Of a stretch of 64,000 nucleotides of DNA, positions 1 through 12,123 are shown piece after piece. Below the pieces are notes generated by a model. That model ran no database searches and had not been told where the DNA came from. It worked only from the letters and a program-made list of their open reading frames with translations. A program made the position numbers and the translations under genes. The DNA is from Charina bottae (Eukaryota; Chordata; Lepidosauria; Squamata; Charinaidae). The stretch is from the NCBI GenBank assembly GCA_023362775.1, contig JALMGJ010000003.1, forward strand, positions 78,722,355 through 78,786,354. Reading direction: 5' to 3'. How positions within the stretch are numbered: the stretch's first letter is position 1; every line of letters begins with the position of its first letter.

Positions 1-2142
1 GATTTTCTCGAACTAGATATCTCAAAATCCACAAATCCTAATTTTAATCAGTGAAAGCATTGGGTATTTCAGTGAAACTTTTGGACAGGTTTTCACCCAA
101 CTTCAAATTATTTTTTGCACATCTACACAACATGTGTATTTATTAGTTCTTTGTACAGGATCAAAAAGAGGCTTAATATCATGACTGCATAAAGCTTGGC
201 ATGACTGGGACATATTTCAATTTTTAAAAGTATGTTTTCAATTCCATTAAATATTCAGCTTTCGCATCTTAAATACATAGCCAATGCCTGATTAAAACAA
301 CCTTTTCAAAATGCCATCTATTTCCAGGATTATGAATTACCTACTCATTCAGCATAAACATTATTGGATGAGATCTCTCAAAGGAAAGCGTATAAATATT
401 AGGGATGTGAAGCTTTGAAAGAAGTCCTTTGGATCTCACAGAAGTGTAAGCACAGCACTTTTCTGCTGTTTATTAAAGCCGTCTGTCATTTTTTCGTCTG
501 CTCAAGTCTGAAAAAATATGCCACTTCTTTAAGAAGTTGACTGTTAAAGCTTCAGCATCTAATTTTCAGACTTGTGTGGATCCCTTTAAATGATGGGCTG
601 CTTTAAAAAAATAGCAGAGTGGTGCTCTGCTCTTCCTTGTGCAAGGTCCAAAGGACTTCTTCCAATTCATTTTCTGAAGCAAAATTCTTGAAATGATGTA
701 CTTTGTACATTCTCCTGTGTGTGCCAAAAGACCTCTTTCAAATGATTTGCACAGCCATAATAAATACTGGATACAAAATACATGCTTAAGCTAACAAAAA
801 CAAGTATCGCTATTTCAGTGCAACAAATTTATTCAAGATCATGTCTAAAAGCCATACAGAAAAACAGATGAAGTTCAAACTTTGAAAGACTGGGTTCTAT
901 CCTTTTCATTTCTTCCACTTTAATCCCTTAGCCTTCCAGCTGTCTGTATTTCTGGGTGGTTGTTTCTTTCAGTTCCTTTCAGGACACCAGAAACATTTAT
1001 GGCTCTTCTGGTCCAAGATTAATGACACTTCTTTACTTTTCTTAACACTTAATCCAGTCCTAATTCCTTGTAAGTCATCTGGGCATCTAACATTTATTCC
1101 TTCCTCCCACTAAAACTCTGATCCTATCCAGACTCAACAGCCAGAAAATCAGATTATTCTCATGGAATTTACATATCTTAAGGCATTTCTAAAGAGTTTT
1201 ATGCCTCTGCTGCTCTGATCCAGAATCATTTGATGGGCAATTGCTTCATAGCCAGCAAAGGAAAGGAAAAGAAAGGAAAAGCAAAAAGAAGAAAAAGATG
1301 GACATAGCAATGACTGCATTTCCCCCCCAAACTAATTTGCAATAAAAAAACAGTTAGGCTACATTAAGTTAACAGAATATGTGTTGGTTTAACATCTTAG
1401 GTAAAATGTAGCCTTAAATGCTTTGCAACTGTGGTTTTGACAATTTAAAATGACACTTATTTCTATGATCACTCTTCTGAACTCAATTCTTAAAATACAA
1501 ATTAAACTTTGACCACACAGAATCATTTTGGCTGGTCTTTCTTTTCAGCCTATAAAGAAATAATTCAAAGCTTAAGAACTGAAAGCTGGTCTGTGCCACC
1601 ATGATAAACTTTGGAAATAAACCTCATCTAAATCCAGATAAAACTCAAAGGAGATGGCACAAATCTCATAGTATCTAAATAAGCGATACTTAAATAACAA
1701 TAATTTTTCACTTCCTTGTCCTTATCCTTCCTTATCGAATAGACCTGCTGGAAGAGCAAAGAAAATTGAGTTTCCTTTTGGTGCTGTTGACAAGAGGAAA
1801 AAGACAAACAATCTCTAAGCCTTAGCCATCCACAGGGGGAGCAAGTCTCATCACACCTGCCATGATGTCCTCATGCAAATGTTTCAAATCACATATTGTA
1901 TGTCTTTTGCACCATGATGCCACTGACACGGATTAGATCATTTCTGCCATTCATGCAAAGATATTGTGACCTGTACCAGATACCATGGTTTCCTCATGCT
2001 GCAAGCCACTGAACGTTGTACTAACCTGGAGATCTCTATGGCTCTAAGACAGAGAAGACAAATAATAACTCTATGTTCTGAATTTAATTCTGAGTACCTG
2101 TGGCAGCATACCAAGCAACAGAAGGCATAAAGTAAAATGTAA
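1..2142. other. Intron sequence, no gene or clear repeat
   Basis: AT-rich single-copy-looking DNA. The only structure seen is a short purine-rich tract near 1258-1300. No long ORF, no recognisable transposon end and no exon-like open frame with splice sites was found. Confidence 0.5.
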
Positions 2143-2150
2143 TTCTAGAC

Positions 2151-2384
2151 CAGAGCTTTCCAAACTTTTCATGTTGGTGACACACTTTTTAGACAAGCAT
2201 CATTTTGCGACACACTCTTACAGCAGGGCATCATTTCGCGACACACTCTTACAGCAGGGCACAAGGCAGGCACTAGGACCTGCATGGAATCCTGGCAGGG
2301 TTCGGAGGCAGCAGCAGCCGCGACATACCCAGACACTGCAGCCGACACACTAATGTGTCCCGACACACCGTTTGGAAAGCTCTG
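2151..2384 (+). mobile_element. hAT-type MITE, family A, copy 1
   Basis: A 234-bp element with 15-bp terminal inverted repeats: it begins CAGAGCTTTCCAAAC and ends with the reverse complement. It is flanked by the perfect 8-bp duplication TTCTAGAC (2143-2150 and 2385-2392). An 8-bp TSD with CAG...CTG ends is typical of the hAT superfamily. It has no transposase ORF, so it is non-autonomous. The interior is rich in the motif GACACAC. This copy carries a local duplication of the segment ending in CTCTTACAGCAGGGC that copy 3 (57315) has only once. Confidence 0.93.
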
Positions 2385-2874
2385 TTCTAGACATTTATTT
2401 TTAATGTAAAATAAGTGACTGAAATATTTTTTCTCAGAACTATTACTATACAATACATATGTAAATTAAGTCCACTAACAAATCAATTAATGCATGGAAT
2501 GTCATATAATTAAAACATGAAAGCTTTATTTCTGAGTGACAGTTCTAATAAAAAGGTAAATATGTACTCTAGTCAACCTTGGCTTCTAGCAACTTTAATA
2601 TGGAAGTGATTTGCTATTGCCATTGTCCTGAAAGGTTTTTTTTAAAAACAAAAACAAAACAAAAAGCTTCCTAATCTATTTTATCTCCCTGAAAACCGCT
2701 GGTGCTGCCACTTGCTAAGACATTAAGCCATAAATGAAAAAATAAAATCAATGGTGGTTTAAGTTGGATCAGAATCAATAGTGCATAATATCTACATCAG
2801 AGTTTTAGAGTAACCATGAAACATAGCCTTGGATAGAGCAAAGTAGATGTGGTGGTAGAAGTAGTCAGATAAGA

Positions 2875-3100
2875 CTCTGTAGCTTGAATCATGTCAACTG
2901 GATTTCTATTTTCTCAGTGGAAACGTTTCGCTCCTTATCCAAGGAGCTTCTTCAGTCTGAGCAAAGTTAGTAAGGGCTCCTTGGATAGAAGCTCCTTGGA
3001 TAAGGAGCAAAACGTTTCCACTGAGAAAACAGAAATCCAGTTGACATGATTCAAGCTACAGACAATTCCACCTGGATGACTGAGAACCTTCATAGACATA
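2875..3100 (-). mobile_element. Short fold-back element derived from Penelope-like element PLE-1, copy 1
   Basis: Two long inverted arms (about 2877-2949 and 2985-3061) surround a spacer of about 35 bp. The arms match the inverted arms of the coding PLE at 47121-48829. A unique tag of about 39 bp lies on one side only (3062-3100), which orients this copy on the minus strand. The 13-bp direct repeat TAGTCAGATAAGA flanks it at 2862-2874 and 3101-3113, so it is a genuine insertion. It has no coding capacity. The spacer contains a second partial copy of the arm motif around CTCCTTGGATA. Two sister copies are at 14036 and 60141. Confidence 0.88.
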
Positions 3101-3113
3101 TAGTCAGATAAGA

Positions 3114-4000
3114 AGAGTGGGATTTTAGAGGCTGGGATTATGAGTTTAATTTCTAGCACCTTCTCTCAGTCGGCCCTTTTACTTTCTTCTCTCGATTAAA
3201 GTGTTTGTAATCCTTTCCACAGGGAAAATTTAAATACTGCTCTTTGATATCCTGTTATCAGAAAAGGTAGCATCACCTTCCATCTCTGAAACACTGAAAC
3301 AACCTGACTGATATCATACTCCTGAATGAATTTCAGAGGTTTTCATAGTTTATAAGACCTTCTTCCACAAAGTTATACTGTATACTATCAAAACAATAGG
3401 CAATTTGTCAGCATTTTCTCCTGACAATCCTTGCACATCTGCAATTTGTTACTTATATTTGCTTCTTCTACACTGGTGGAGGTTGAATCCAGCACCTCTT
3501 TATATTCTATCACTATTACCTTAAAGCAGCAATAGACAACTTCACAATCCCTTGTTATTCACCATGTTGACTGGGTCTGGTGGGTACTGGAGTGCTAAAT
3601 ATCTGCAGGGCAGCAGATTGTCTTCTCCTGCCTTAAATGAGTCAGATCCTTGCTTTACCTAGCCTAATATCTGTGGCAATAATCTGCTTACCAGGTAGTT
3701 CCATAACATCTACTTGACCTATTTAAATTTGGAGATGCTGATTGTTGAACTTGGACTTTTACAATATTCTATCACTGAGCTAAGTCTGTTTCTTCTTGTT
3801 ATCAGGACCAATCATCCTTCTTCTGCCAGTGGCCTTTCTATTGTAACATAAGATATAGCTTAAAGGACAGGCAGTGTTATTTATATATCCAGGATAACCA
3901 GAGGACAAGGCTTTCTTATCTTTAATTACTATTTGGAAGAAGAAACTTTGGTTTGGTTGCTCTGAACTTTCTTCAGAGCAGGATAAAGATACCAAATATG
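3114..4000. other. Intron sequence, nothing recognised
   Basis: No repeat family, exon or structured element was recognised here. Confidence 0.45.
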
Positions 4001-4004
4001 CAGT

Positions 4005-4090
4005 ATTTATTTTATTTATTCTAAATTTTAAACCACCCAATAGCTGAAGTTCTTTAGGCAGTTTACAATAAAAAGTGATGTTAGAAACAG
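4005..4090 (-). repeat. Decayed L2/CR1-type LINE 3' end
   Basis: A TTTATTTTATTTATT run is followed by a diverged version of the conserved 3' UTR block (here reading ACCACCCAATAG...GGCAGTTTACAATAAAA). The same block appears at 15797 and 29491, where it is the 3' end of minus-strand L2-type LINEs. Confidence 0.6.
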
Positions 4091-4736
4091 TGAGTATTAC
4101 AACCAAAATTAAATTTTGGGGGGGCATGTATAGAGGACAGATTGTGAAGAACTATTTTTAGCTCTCTTCCCAGCAGCAACTGTCTTGCAACATCCAAATC
4201 CAATTACCATGTTCTTATGTTGGTGCTGTCTCAACAAAATACAGTCTAAATTTTGGACACTTGTTGCTACTAGATATTATTATTATTGTTGCTATTATTT
4301 TGCTTCCACAGAAATTAATGAGCCTCAAGAATACACATCAAGAATGTTGTACCTGGACCTGAGCTTACAGTACAACCCAGTGATTAAATAGTAGTTAAAG
4401 AGTTAAAGAGAAAACAGCAATTGAATATTTGTATACTGGAGGCAGGTTCATTCTGCTGAACCTTAAACATATATATTTTGAAGCAAATTCCATTAAATTA
4501 ATCTAACTTCCTTCTGCTGAGTAAATATAGTCTGGATCAGTGGCAGTCTAAATGTATATCTCTACATGTGCAACAAGTCTGAAAAACTGTTTCACTATAC
4601 ATGAATATGTCTGCTTTACTTTCTATTGTTGCATTTTTTTGTATTGTGAATTCCTTTGTCCATCAGTTTTTCTTAATGCTGCATGGAAATGTACATTGCT
4701 AGGTATGCCAAAGTTAATGTGTGTCTGTGCGTGCAT

Positions 4737-4767
4737 AGGTATACGTATACGTATATGTATATGTATC
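4737..4767. repeat. Short alternating TATACG/TATATG microsatellite
   Basis: About 30 bp of alternating purine-pyrimidine hexamers (GTATAC, GTATAT), able in principle to form a cruciform. It may be a decayed dinucleotide repeat. Confidence 0.6.
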
Positions 4768-4921
4768 AAAGTTTTTCCCTGTAATACATTAAAAATGGAC
4801 AAATTTTTATGGACTATGTATGGATTTTTTTATCTGAGAAATAAATTACAAAATAATACAATTATTACATTTACTGTATTTATATTAGTTCAAGAATATA
4901 TAATGTATTGTATTCTTGCAT

Positions 4922-5116
4922 GTATTCCTATGGCTGCGAGAGCTGGACCATAAGGAAGAGGGGCCGACCAAGGGCAAGATGGATGGATGATATTCTGGAG
5001 GTGACGGACTCGACCATGGGGGAGCTGGGGATGGCGAGGGCCGACAGGAAGCTCTGGCGTGGGCTGGTCCATGAAGTCACGAAGAGTCAGAAGCGACTGA
5101 ATGAATAAACAACAAA
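4922..5116 (+). mobile_element. RTE-clade LINE 3' fragment with internal deletion
   Basis: This insertion encodes the start of a YGCESWTIRK motif joined directly to RGRPRARWMDD and continues to the C terminus (VHEVTKSQKRLNE) of the same RTE family as the copy at 28349-31960. The 10-bp TSD ATTCTTGCAT lies at 4912-4921 and 5117-5126. Compared with the longer copy, about 240 bp are missing. The junction falls where both sides of the intact element read AAGGAAG, so the deletion probably used that short direct repeat. It is 5' truncated. Confidence 0.88.
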
Positions 5117-5394
5117 ATTCTTGCATATTGGTTCAAAAAGTGTGGCTTAAGTTAAGTTCTATCAAACGTGAATCAAATGAATTTCACTCTCATCACTGGT
5201 TTTCACATAATGAGATTTAAATGAGTTCTGGCTCAAGTATTTGTAGTATTTGACTTATGTAGTATTTGACAATTTAATTTAATTTAATTTAGTATTTGAC
5301 AACAGGTGCAGCAACCAGAACTGGTTAGAACTGACTTAGAACTGACAGTGGAGATATTGAAGTGTCGATAGTTTCTATCTTTTAGGACTGATTA

Positions 5395-5947
5395 TTAAAG
5401 GTAAGGGAACAAGAAGTCAAGAAATACACCACAGAATAGCACTTGCTAGGGTAGCAATGAAGGCCTTGGAAAAATATTCAGATGCCATGATGTGTCTATA
5501 CCTACAAAGATCAGAATATGCAAGCAATGGTATTTCCTATGACACTCTATGGAAACAAAAGTTGGGTTTTGAAGAAGCCAGATAGAAAGAGTAGTGACAC
5601 TTTTGAACTCTGGTTTTGGAAAAGGCTGAGAATAGATAGCCAAGTAAACAAACAAATGCATCATCAAACAAATCTAACAAAAGGTTTCACTCAAAACATA
5701 AATGTCCAGGCTTGAATTATCATACTCTGGACACATTATGTGGACACCTAGCTCTCTGAAGAAGTCTATAATGCTGGGAAATGTGGAAGGAAAGAGAAAA
5801 AGAGGATAACCAGCAACAAAATGGATGGACTCAATTAGAGCAGTGATGGATGTACCTTTGGAAGACCTGAAGAGACCAGACTGGGGCAGATCATCATGAA
5901 AAAATCTATGTGGTCTTTAAGAATTGGCACTTGACTTGATGGCACAT

Positions 5948-5979
<32 letters not shown>

Positions 5980-5985
5980 TTTGAC
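5395..5985 (+). mobile_element. Ancient RTE-clade LINE 3' fragment
   Basis: Across three shifted frames the translation recovers decayed RTE C-terminal motifs: AMVFPMTLYG at 5521, then a GHIMW-like motif near 5730, KRKRG near 5795, and MDSIRAVMDVPLEDL at 5827-5871. It ends in an (AATC)n tail at about 5950-5980. It is much more diverged than the Bov-B copies at 18784 and 24318 and resembles the old RTE at 43540-49270. Confidence 0.75.
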
Positions 5986-6714
5986 TTACAGTGATTACTC
6001 AATATTGATTAAGCTTTCTATGTCACTTGAACAAGTGACTGGTAGTTCGGTAGGGAGAGTTGCCATCATCCATAGAATTCAATCTTCCTCATGTGGAGAC
6101 CCAGTCTGTCCAGTACAAGTTCTTCATGCCTGAAGTGATCTTAAAAGTAATGTTAGTGGATCCCAAGATGGTCGTTCTGGAAGATTTCAGCATCCATGGT
6201 GTCTTCAAGGAGACCTGCTCAGTACTTTCAAATCATAATCTGGATTTGGGTTTTGCTTTTTACCCTTTGAAGACTGTTTTATTGGAGATGGTATTTGACA
6301 ACCCTTGTTTTCATGAGCAGAGTACCAGTCCCTTCCTCTATGACACCAACTTGCCCAAAGGATTCCTGAATGTTCTGTGGGAGTTTCTAGTTGACAGGAC
6401 TAGGCATTCTGTCAAAGTCCTTCTCAAATGTTAGAACAATAAGATCTGGCTCTTGTCTTTCCTTGACTTCTCTTCTCCTTTGAGCAGAACATGTATTTGA
6501 AATTTAATTCTTAAATTCAAATCTTTATCTGTGAGATATATATGTTTACATAACTACATAGACATCCTCCTATCTAATTTCTTCTGGAAATGAGGACCAG
6601 CAAATACAGTTCAAATGCTGTATAAGTTTCTTCTAGTTTGCCAAACCTGGATAGATACTAGACTGGAAACAGAGGCAGCAGCAATCTACTGTTGTCTCCT
6701 GTTTAAATTTCCTA

Positions 6715-8760
6715 TGCTTTATTATTTAAAATTGTATATATTTGAGTTTGGATGACACTCGACCCCAACTGACTCTGGGTGGCTCACAAAGTAAAGAATA
6801 ACATAGAAACAATGAAATACAATAAATTGGACCAAAACAAATTACAAAATAATTACAAGATGGCAACCCAGACAATACATCAAAATCTAAAACATCACAG
6901 ACAGGGGAGTCCTGTCCACCCTACCCCAAGGCCTGGAAGAACAGCCAGTTTTTCAAGACATTCCAGAATACCATCAAGGTGGGAGCTGTATGGATCTCAG
7001 GCACTGAGGGAAGTCACTGCTACAAAGAAGACAAGCTTCCTCAGTTCTAAAAGAGGACACTGTTTAATTGAGGGGGCTGGAGTATGCCCACTGTGCTAGC
7101 TCGTACCAGCTGGGCAGAAACTGTGGGAGACAAATAGTCCCTCAAATAACTGGGCTTTATAGGTAACAACCAGCTCTTTGAATCACACCCAGAACCTCAA
7201 CGAGGGTGGAGAAATATTCATGTTTTGCTGCCCTTATCACCATGAGGTAATCCTTAATATGGGCTCTTACCCGTGTTCAGTCAGGTTCACTCTGTGTCCT
7301 GTTCCGACTTAAGACTGACACACAGATTGGATTCAACCGTTTTATTGAGTTACAATTCTATGGTCAGGTTCTTTAATGCCAAGCCCCAAGTATGATCTTC
7401 TGATTGGTTGCAGTACACAATTCTGGTGCAGTTAGTTCCTGGCAGTGATGACCACTGACTCCGGAATCCTACTGAATCAGGAGTGCACAGACAAGACAAG
7501 GTGGAGACAGGAACAAGGCTTAGAACATAGACACGTTGACCAGTGATAGAGGAAGATAGCAGGCTCCATTTGCGGTGGCAGGTGAAGACGTGGAGAAGCG
7601 GGTGAGCTCAGGTGCGAAGGCAGTCGGCGCTGGAGGAGGAAGGTAGCGGGCTCCATTTGCAGAGGCGGGTGAAGGCGTGGAGAGGCGGGGAAGTTCGGGT
7701 CTGATGGGGTCAGTGGCGGCAGTAGACAGGAATGGAGGTACCAGAGGAGCGGTTCCTTGGTGGGTCCAGTAATGCAGGGCTGAGGAGGTCTTCCAAGGTC
7801 TGGAGCTGACAGGTAGCAGAGATCTAGGCGCGATTCCTGAAGAATGGTTGTACCCGACAAACCGTTCCTCCTTTCTCCTTCCTTTTATTTTATTTTTCTT
7901 CGTGCCGTTTGGAGATAGCAGCCAATGGACTTGCTTTCTTTTTGGCACTTCTTTCAACTGTCAACCTGAGCTCTGTTGCAACTTTTCTGCCGTTGCTGCA
8001 GAGCTCCACACTTTTCCCACCTTTGCTGCAAGGCTCGAGCTGCATCCTAACACTCTGAATCTTCCTCCAGTGGTGCTCCAGGTGTCTCTTCTGGCACTTC
8101 ATCTCCTGGAGTTCCTCAGTAAACCAAGATGTGCCCTGGGAGTGGTGCAGTTAGAGGCTGCATAGGAGTAATGTGGTCCAAGGCCCTTGCCATTTGCCCA
8201 TTCCAGGCAATGACTAAGGCCTCGGCTGGACCACCCACCTGATCCTTTGAGAAAACCCAAATTTCTTTCTGGAATCCCATTGGATCCATCAGTTGCCTGG
8301 TAATCAATCAAATAGACCCTATTTCTCTTCAGGAGATGGTGGCACCAGTGAGCTAGAAGGCAATCAAAGAGTCCATGGCAACAGACTGATGTCCTCTATT
8401 AGCAGATCATGTCCAACTGCTCAGAGACAAAATCCAGACTGAACGTGTAGCCACTGGTATGTGTTTGGATCATTGATAATTTGGGACAGGTCCATGGTTG
8501 CTATGGAGGCCACGAACTCCCAAGGCACCCCAGACTCTATGCCACCAGATGGCAGATTGAAACGTCTGAGCACCAACAGCCTTGGAGACTCCACTGTCAG
8601 CCCAGCAATGGAATCCAGCATCTTAGGCAGGGATTCTGCTGGACAGAATGGAGGGCAGTACACCAGCAGCAATCCCAACTGTTCCCTAGAGCCCATCCAC
8701 AAAACCTCACATTCATTATCTGTGGAGCAGAGCCTCTGAGAGCCTTCAGAGACTCAAGAT
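6715..8760 (-). mobile_element. L2-type LINE, decayed, split by a solo LTR
   Basis: The minus strand of 8421-8702 encodes a decayed endonuclease segment (QLGLLLVYCPPFCPAESLP, then a LLVLRRFN block corresponding to the LLVLGDFN active-site region of L2). Sequence at 8053-8420 and 6750-7294 aligns in order with parts of the larger L2 copy at 15797-18035: the region reading CTTCCTCCAGTG, the GAGAAATA block and the 3' UTR CTCTGGGTGGCTCAC. The two halves are separated by an LTR insertion at 7295-8052. It has many indels and stops, and the outer limits are approximate. Confidence 0.72.
7295..8052 (-). mobile_element. Solo LTR of an endogenous retrovirus-like element
   Basis: A 758-bp unit with TG...CA ends, flanked by the 5-bp duplication CTCTG (7290-7294 and 8053-8057), inserted into the L2 LINE. 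On the minus strand an AATAAA signal (complement of 7341-7346) lies about 46 bp from the 3' end, which fixes the orientation. No gag, pol or env sequence is present, as expected after recombination between two LTRs. It contains a degenerate tandem duplication of roughly 80-90 bp (about 7551-7710, each unit containing GGCTCCATTTGC). Open frames across it are coincidental. Confidence 0.75.
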
Positions 8761-8799
8761 AACAACTGCCAACACAAATGATATTGGGCCTCAGTGGTG

Positions 8800-9650
8800 G
8801 CCCAAATATATCATGTATTAATGGTGAAATTGATATAAATTAAGTACAAACTCACATAACCAGAGCTCACTGACTGCTCACCAGAACTACAGTATCTCTT
8901 TGCTTTGTATCTACAGCTTTCCTCACCCTCCTTTCCATGTAAAACCCTTTAACATCAGTATATTTAAGCATGTCTTCATGTTCCACAATTAACTTTTTTT
9001 GCTTTCCCACCGTAGCACATTGAGGCTGCGACATAAAATGGAGGCTTGCTGTTTCCAATTTCTTCCTAGTGATTGCTTTAAGAATGCCAGGTGATTTCTT
9101 AGAGTTCCCCTGTGGAAATAATCCTCAAAAGAAAAAGAGAAGATGGGCAATACTGCGCCTGAAACTTATTTGTCATGGCTCATGTGACATTCTTACACAG
9201 GTCTGATGTAGTTTAAAGACTTTTAAGCAGAATATTATGAACAGAGCGGCAGTCATGCCTCACTCTGCGGGAGGTGGGGAAAGATTAATGCAATGCTGTA
9301 AAGGTTCTCCTCATGTCGCACCCAGAAGGGCAAAACAGTCAAAGGAAAGAGAAGGTTAGGGTTCTGCCTGTATAAATGGTAGAACTGCTTACCCCAAGCC
9401 TGGGAGGGGGCAGGTAAACTCTCCATGGAAGAGGTGAGGGCATAGACTCTTGAACTTTAATTAAATGGAAAAGATGATAGACAGACGGTTTCCCTTGAAA
9501 TTATAGTTAAAAAGACAGATTGTATGCATAGTTCAGTTCAAGAGAAACTATATTGGAATGAACAACTTCACCTAAATTGCCAAGGTTTATGAAAGGAGAC
9601 ACTTTCTCTACTTGATTCTGGGAAGTTTTCACTGGACCAGGTAATTAGCA
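8800..9650. other. Intron sequence, nothing recognised
   Basis: No exon, RNA gene or repeat family was recognised. Confidence 0.4.
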
Positions 9651-9651
9651 T

Positions 9652-9718
9652 TATTTCTTTATTTTCTTTATTTATTTTCTATCCCGCCTTTATTCATTTT
9701 ATAAATAACTCAAATTAG
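9652..9718 (-). repeat. 3' end of a MIR-like CORE-SINE
   Basis: Reads TTTATTTATTTTCTATCCCGCC followed by AT-rich sequence. This is the reverse complement of the tail seen at 27200-27260 (GAGTTATTTATAAAAATAAT, then GCGGGATAGAAAATAAATAA). Confidence 0.6.
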
Positions 9719-10324
9719 CATTAGCTATAGAGGAGTCATTCCAAGAAGCTGTGAAAAGGAAGACATGGGGGAATACAGTAGGTGGTTTTCTGTTCATCAC
9801 CCAATACAGTAGTTTGGTTCAAAATGGATTCCAGTACAGCTGGATGAGATCTCATTATTTTCCCAAGTGAAGCTGGGCATAGTAATCAAGACGTACAGTA
9901 CATAAGAATTTCTCTCTCAGGAGGAATTGCCCCACCACAAAACCTGCTATTGCATATCATATGGGAATTCACTGAATGTAAGCAACCTTAAAACTGGCAG
10001 TCACCAAACACTGTGACCAAAGCAAGATGCTCACAGACTGCAAGGCAGACAAAACTTAAACAGTGGGGCTATTTTAAGATTGCCTTGATCAGTGTGAGGA
10101 AAGTAGAAAAACCCAGGCCAACAAAGAGATAATTTTGCCTCTGTGATTTGACACATAATAGTACTTGTGATTCCTTAAAGCATTTGCCCACGATTTTAAA
10201 AATCTATTTATGTTTCATAATTGCAGACAATTATGAAATAGTAATTGTTTTAATCAGTGTAAAAGCTGAAGATTAAGACTTTAAAGTCATGGTTATTTCT
10301 CACCAGGAGCAGAGTAATGCTGTC

Positions 10325-10930
10325 TCACTCTCTGTTAAATTCAGTTAGATTTGTGTGAAGGTAGTTATCATGTGTCAAAATGTAAAAAAAAAAAATCCTT
10401 ATATTTGTTTTGAAGTTTTTAATGGTTATTATGCTAACAATTGCTTGTATGTTACCTAGATTTTGCAAAGCTGGAAATTTTACTTGTTGCCATGAAATCC
10501 TTTCCAACCATTTGAATAAGTCTAGAAATTAACGTTTTATAATAAAAATCAAAATCTGCCAATCATACCTAAAATAGCTTCACAGAAATGCAATATTCAA
10601 CTGCCAATAATTAGAACTTGCATGTGGTGCCTTATTACCAAATCTCTTTACATCAAGAAGGTTGCACCTTACATTGATTTGGAGTCTCAATGTCCTATTG
10701 TTCTTTTAAAAAGTGGGAAACGCTTTTAACATTCTTTTTAAAAATGTAGATTTTGACTCATATATGATATTTATGTTAAGAAGACCATTTTACTCAGCAC
10801 AGAAGTTTCCTTGTGTGAACAGGTACAAGTAGGAAGAATAAAAGGACCAACCTTTACAGAACTGCAGAACCCTGCTATGATGAATTATGATTCCCCAGAA
10901 GATTTTGAAATAAAATATTTTCCAATTAAG
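10325..10930. other. Intron sequence, nothing recognised
   Basis: AT-rich. No repeat or exon recognised. Confidence 0.4.
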
Positions 10931-10934
10931 TATC

Positions 10935-11150
10935 AAAAGTACTGGGCCACCTTTGGGTTCAAAACCTAAGCAAAGTTAGGCCTTGTTAGTACTTAGATGG
11001 GAGACCCGTAAAGAACACCAGGTCTGCAGAGTAGATAGGGAAGTCCAAAAGCATCCCAGAAGAAAGCAACAGCAAGCTACTTTACTATTGCCAAAAAAAT
11101 GACATGGTTGGATCCATGAAATCATCAGAGTCAAGCTTCACCTGAGAAAA
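10935..11150 (+). mobile_element. 5S rRNA-derived SINE with RTE-like tail
   Basis: The first part retains the internal promoter region of 5S rRNA: AACCTAAGCAAAGTTAGGCC (compare the 5S segment with AAGC...GGGCC), then GTTAGTACTTAGATGGGAGA, which is the 5S box C with single changes, then ACACCAGGTCTGCAGAGT. The 5S match stops there and unrelated body sequence follows. The end (GGATCCATGAAATCATCAGAGTC) resembles the 3' end of RTE/Bov-B LINEs (CCATGAGGTCACGAAGAGTC), as expected for a SINE that borrows an RTE reverse transcriptase. It is old and diverged. No TSD was found. It is not a functional 5S gene: the 5' third and terminator are missing. Confidence 0.78.
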
Positions 11151-11879
11151 TTTACTTTTTCCTTTTCTTAATATGTGATTTAGTATTATATAACATCTCA
11201 TACTGAGAAATGCTTCTAAGTCAGAAAGAAATGTAAAAAAGAGAAAAGCTATTCTTCATGTTGTGGAAAACATAAGTTCCCATTTCTTTGCTTTCTTTTA
11301 ATGCAGCTTTTAGCTGTCATAAACGTATCTTAATGCTTGCTTTTATGGTTTAATATTTTGTAAACCATTTGACTTAGACTAACAAACTAAACACTAAGCA
11401 CGAAACTAAACTACTTAACCATAGTGAAAGAAGGATATACATTGTGGTCACCAGATATCCCAAATATTATCAAATATATTTCACATACGAAGAGTTCCAT
11501 AGCACCACATCGCAAATATGGTGATAGAATGAAGTCAGTGTTGCCATTTCAAAGCAGCAGGAACTTTTTGTTATTCAGATTAGATTACTTTGAAATGCAA
11601 TTTTTAAAGAAACATATTAGCACCATTGTATTTTACTTTACTTTCCTGCCTTTGTCTCACTGAAATTTCAAATTCCCATCAAAATAGTAAAATTGTTGCT
11701 TTTAGAATTGGAATATACTGTACTTGTCTTTTCCAGCTCCTTCTATTTTTGGGCTTGAAGATGCAAATGGTTCTAACTATAACAACCTAACTGCTGACAG
11801 AAAAAAGTGTTCAGCAGTATGACATCTACTGTAAGTGGAGGTCTCTCCATTGACTATCAATAGGTTTCTGGGCCTAATT

Positions 11880-12075
11880 TAAGTGCTGGTTTTAACATTT
11901 AAAGCCTGTGTGGCTTGGCACCCATCCGCTTAGTGGATCTTCTCTCTTGACCAGAATTAACCTGTCCTGTGGCTTCTCTGAGTCCACAACCCAAGTCGAA
12001 TTACATACATGGAGTTCAGAAGCACACCTTCTTGGTGGCAGCCTCCATGCTATGGAATATTTCACCACCTGCTTC
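11880..12075 (+). repeat. Decayed L2-type LINE fragment
   Basis: The plus-strand translation loosely follows the C-terminal L2 block seen at 16007-16330: the GYLRDRL region, then ...GGSLHAMEYF corresponding to RRWAFSPVAPALWNILP. It is heavily diverged. Confidence 0.45.
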
Positions 12076-12123
12076 TAAATATTTACAATACATAATAATA
12101 CATAAATTGTGATTTCCCTAGAG

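Noticed and set aside
6060..6434. A 124-codon open frame that could be an exon or gene
   Set aside because: No recognisable domain or splice sites. A faint LEDFSIHG resemblance to an L2 endonuclease motif is too weak to call.
7477..7957. Pro/Ser-rich open frames of 127 and 145 codons
   Set aside because: They lie inside a solo LTR with TG...CA ends and a 5-bp TSD, run in overlapping frames and follow an internal tandem duplication.
10960..11020. A functional 5S rRNA gene
   Set aside because: Only the internal promoter part is recognisable, with mutations. There is no complete 5' third and no T-run terminator, and unrelated SINE body follows.
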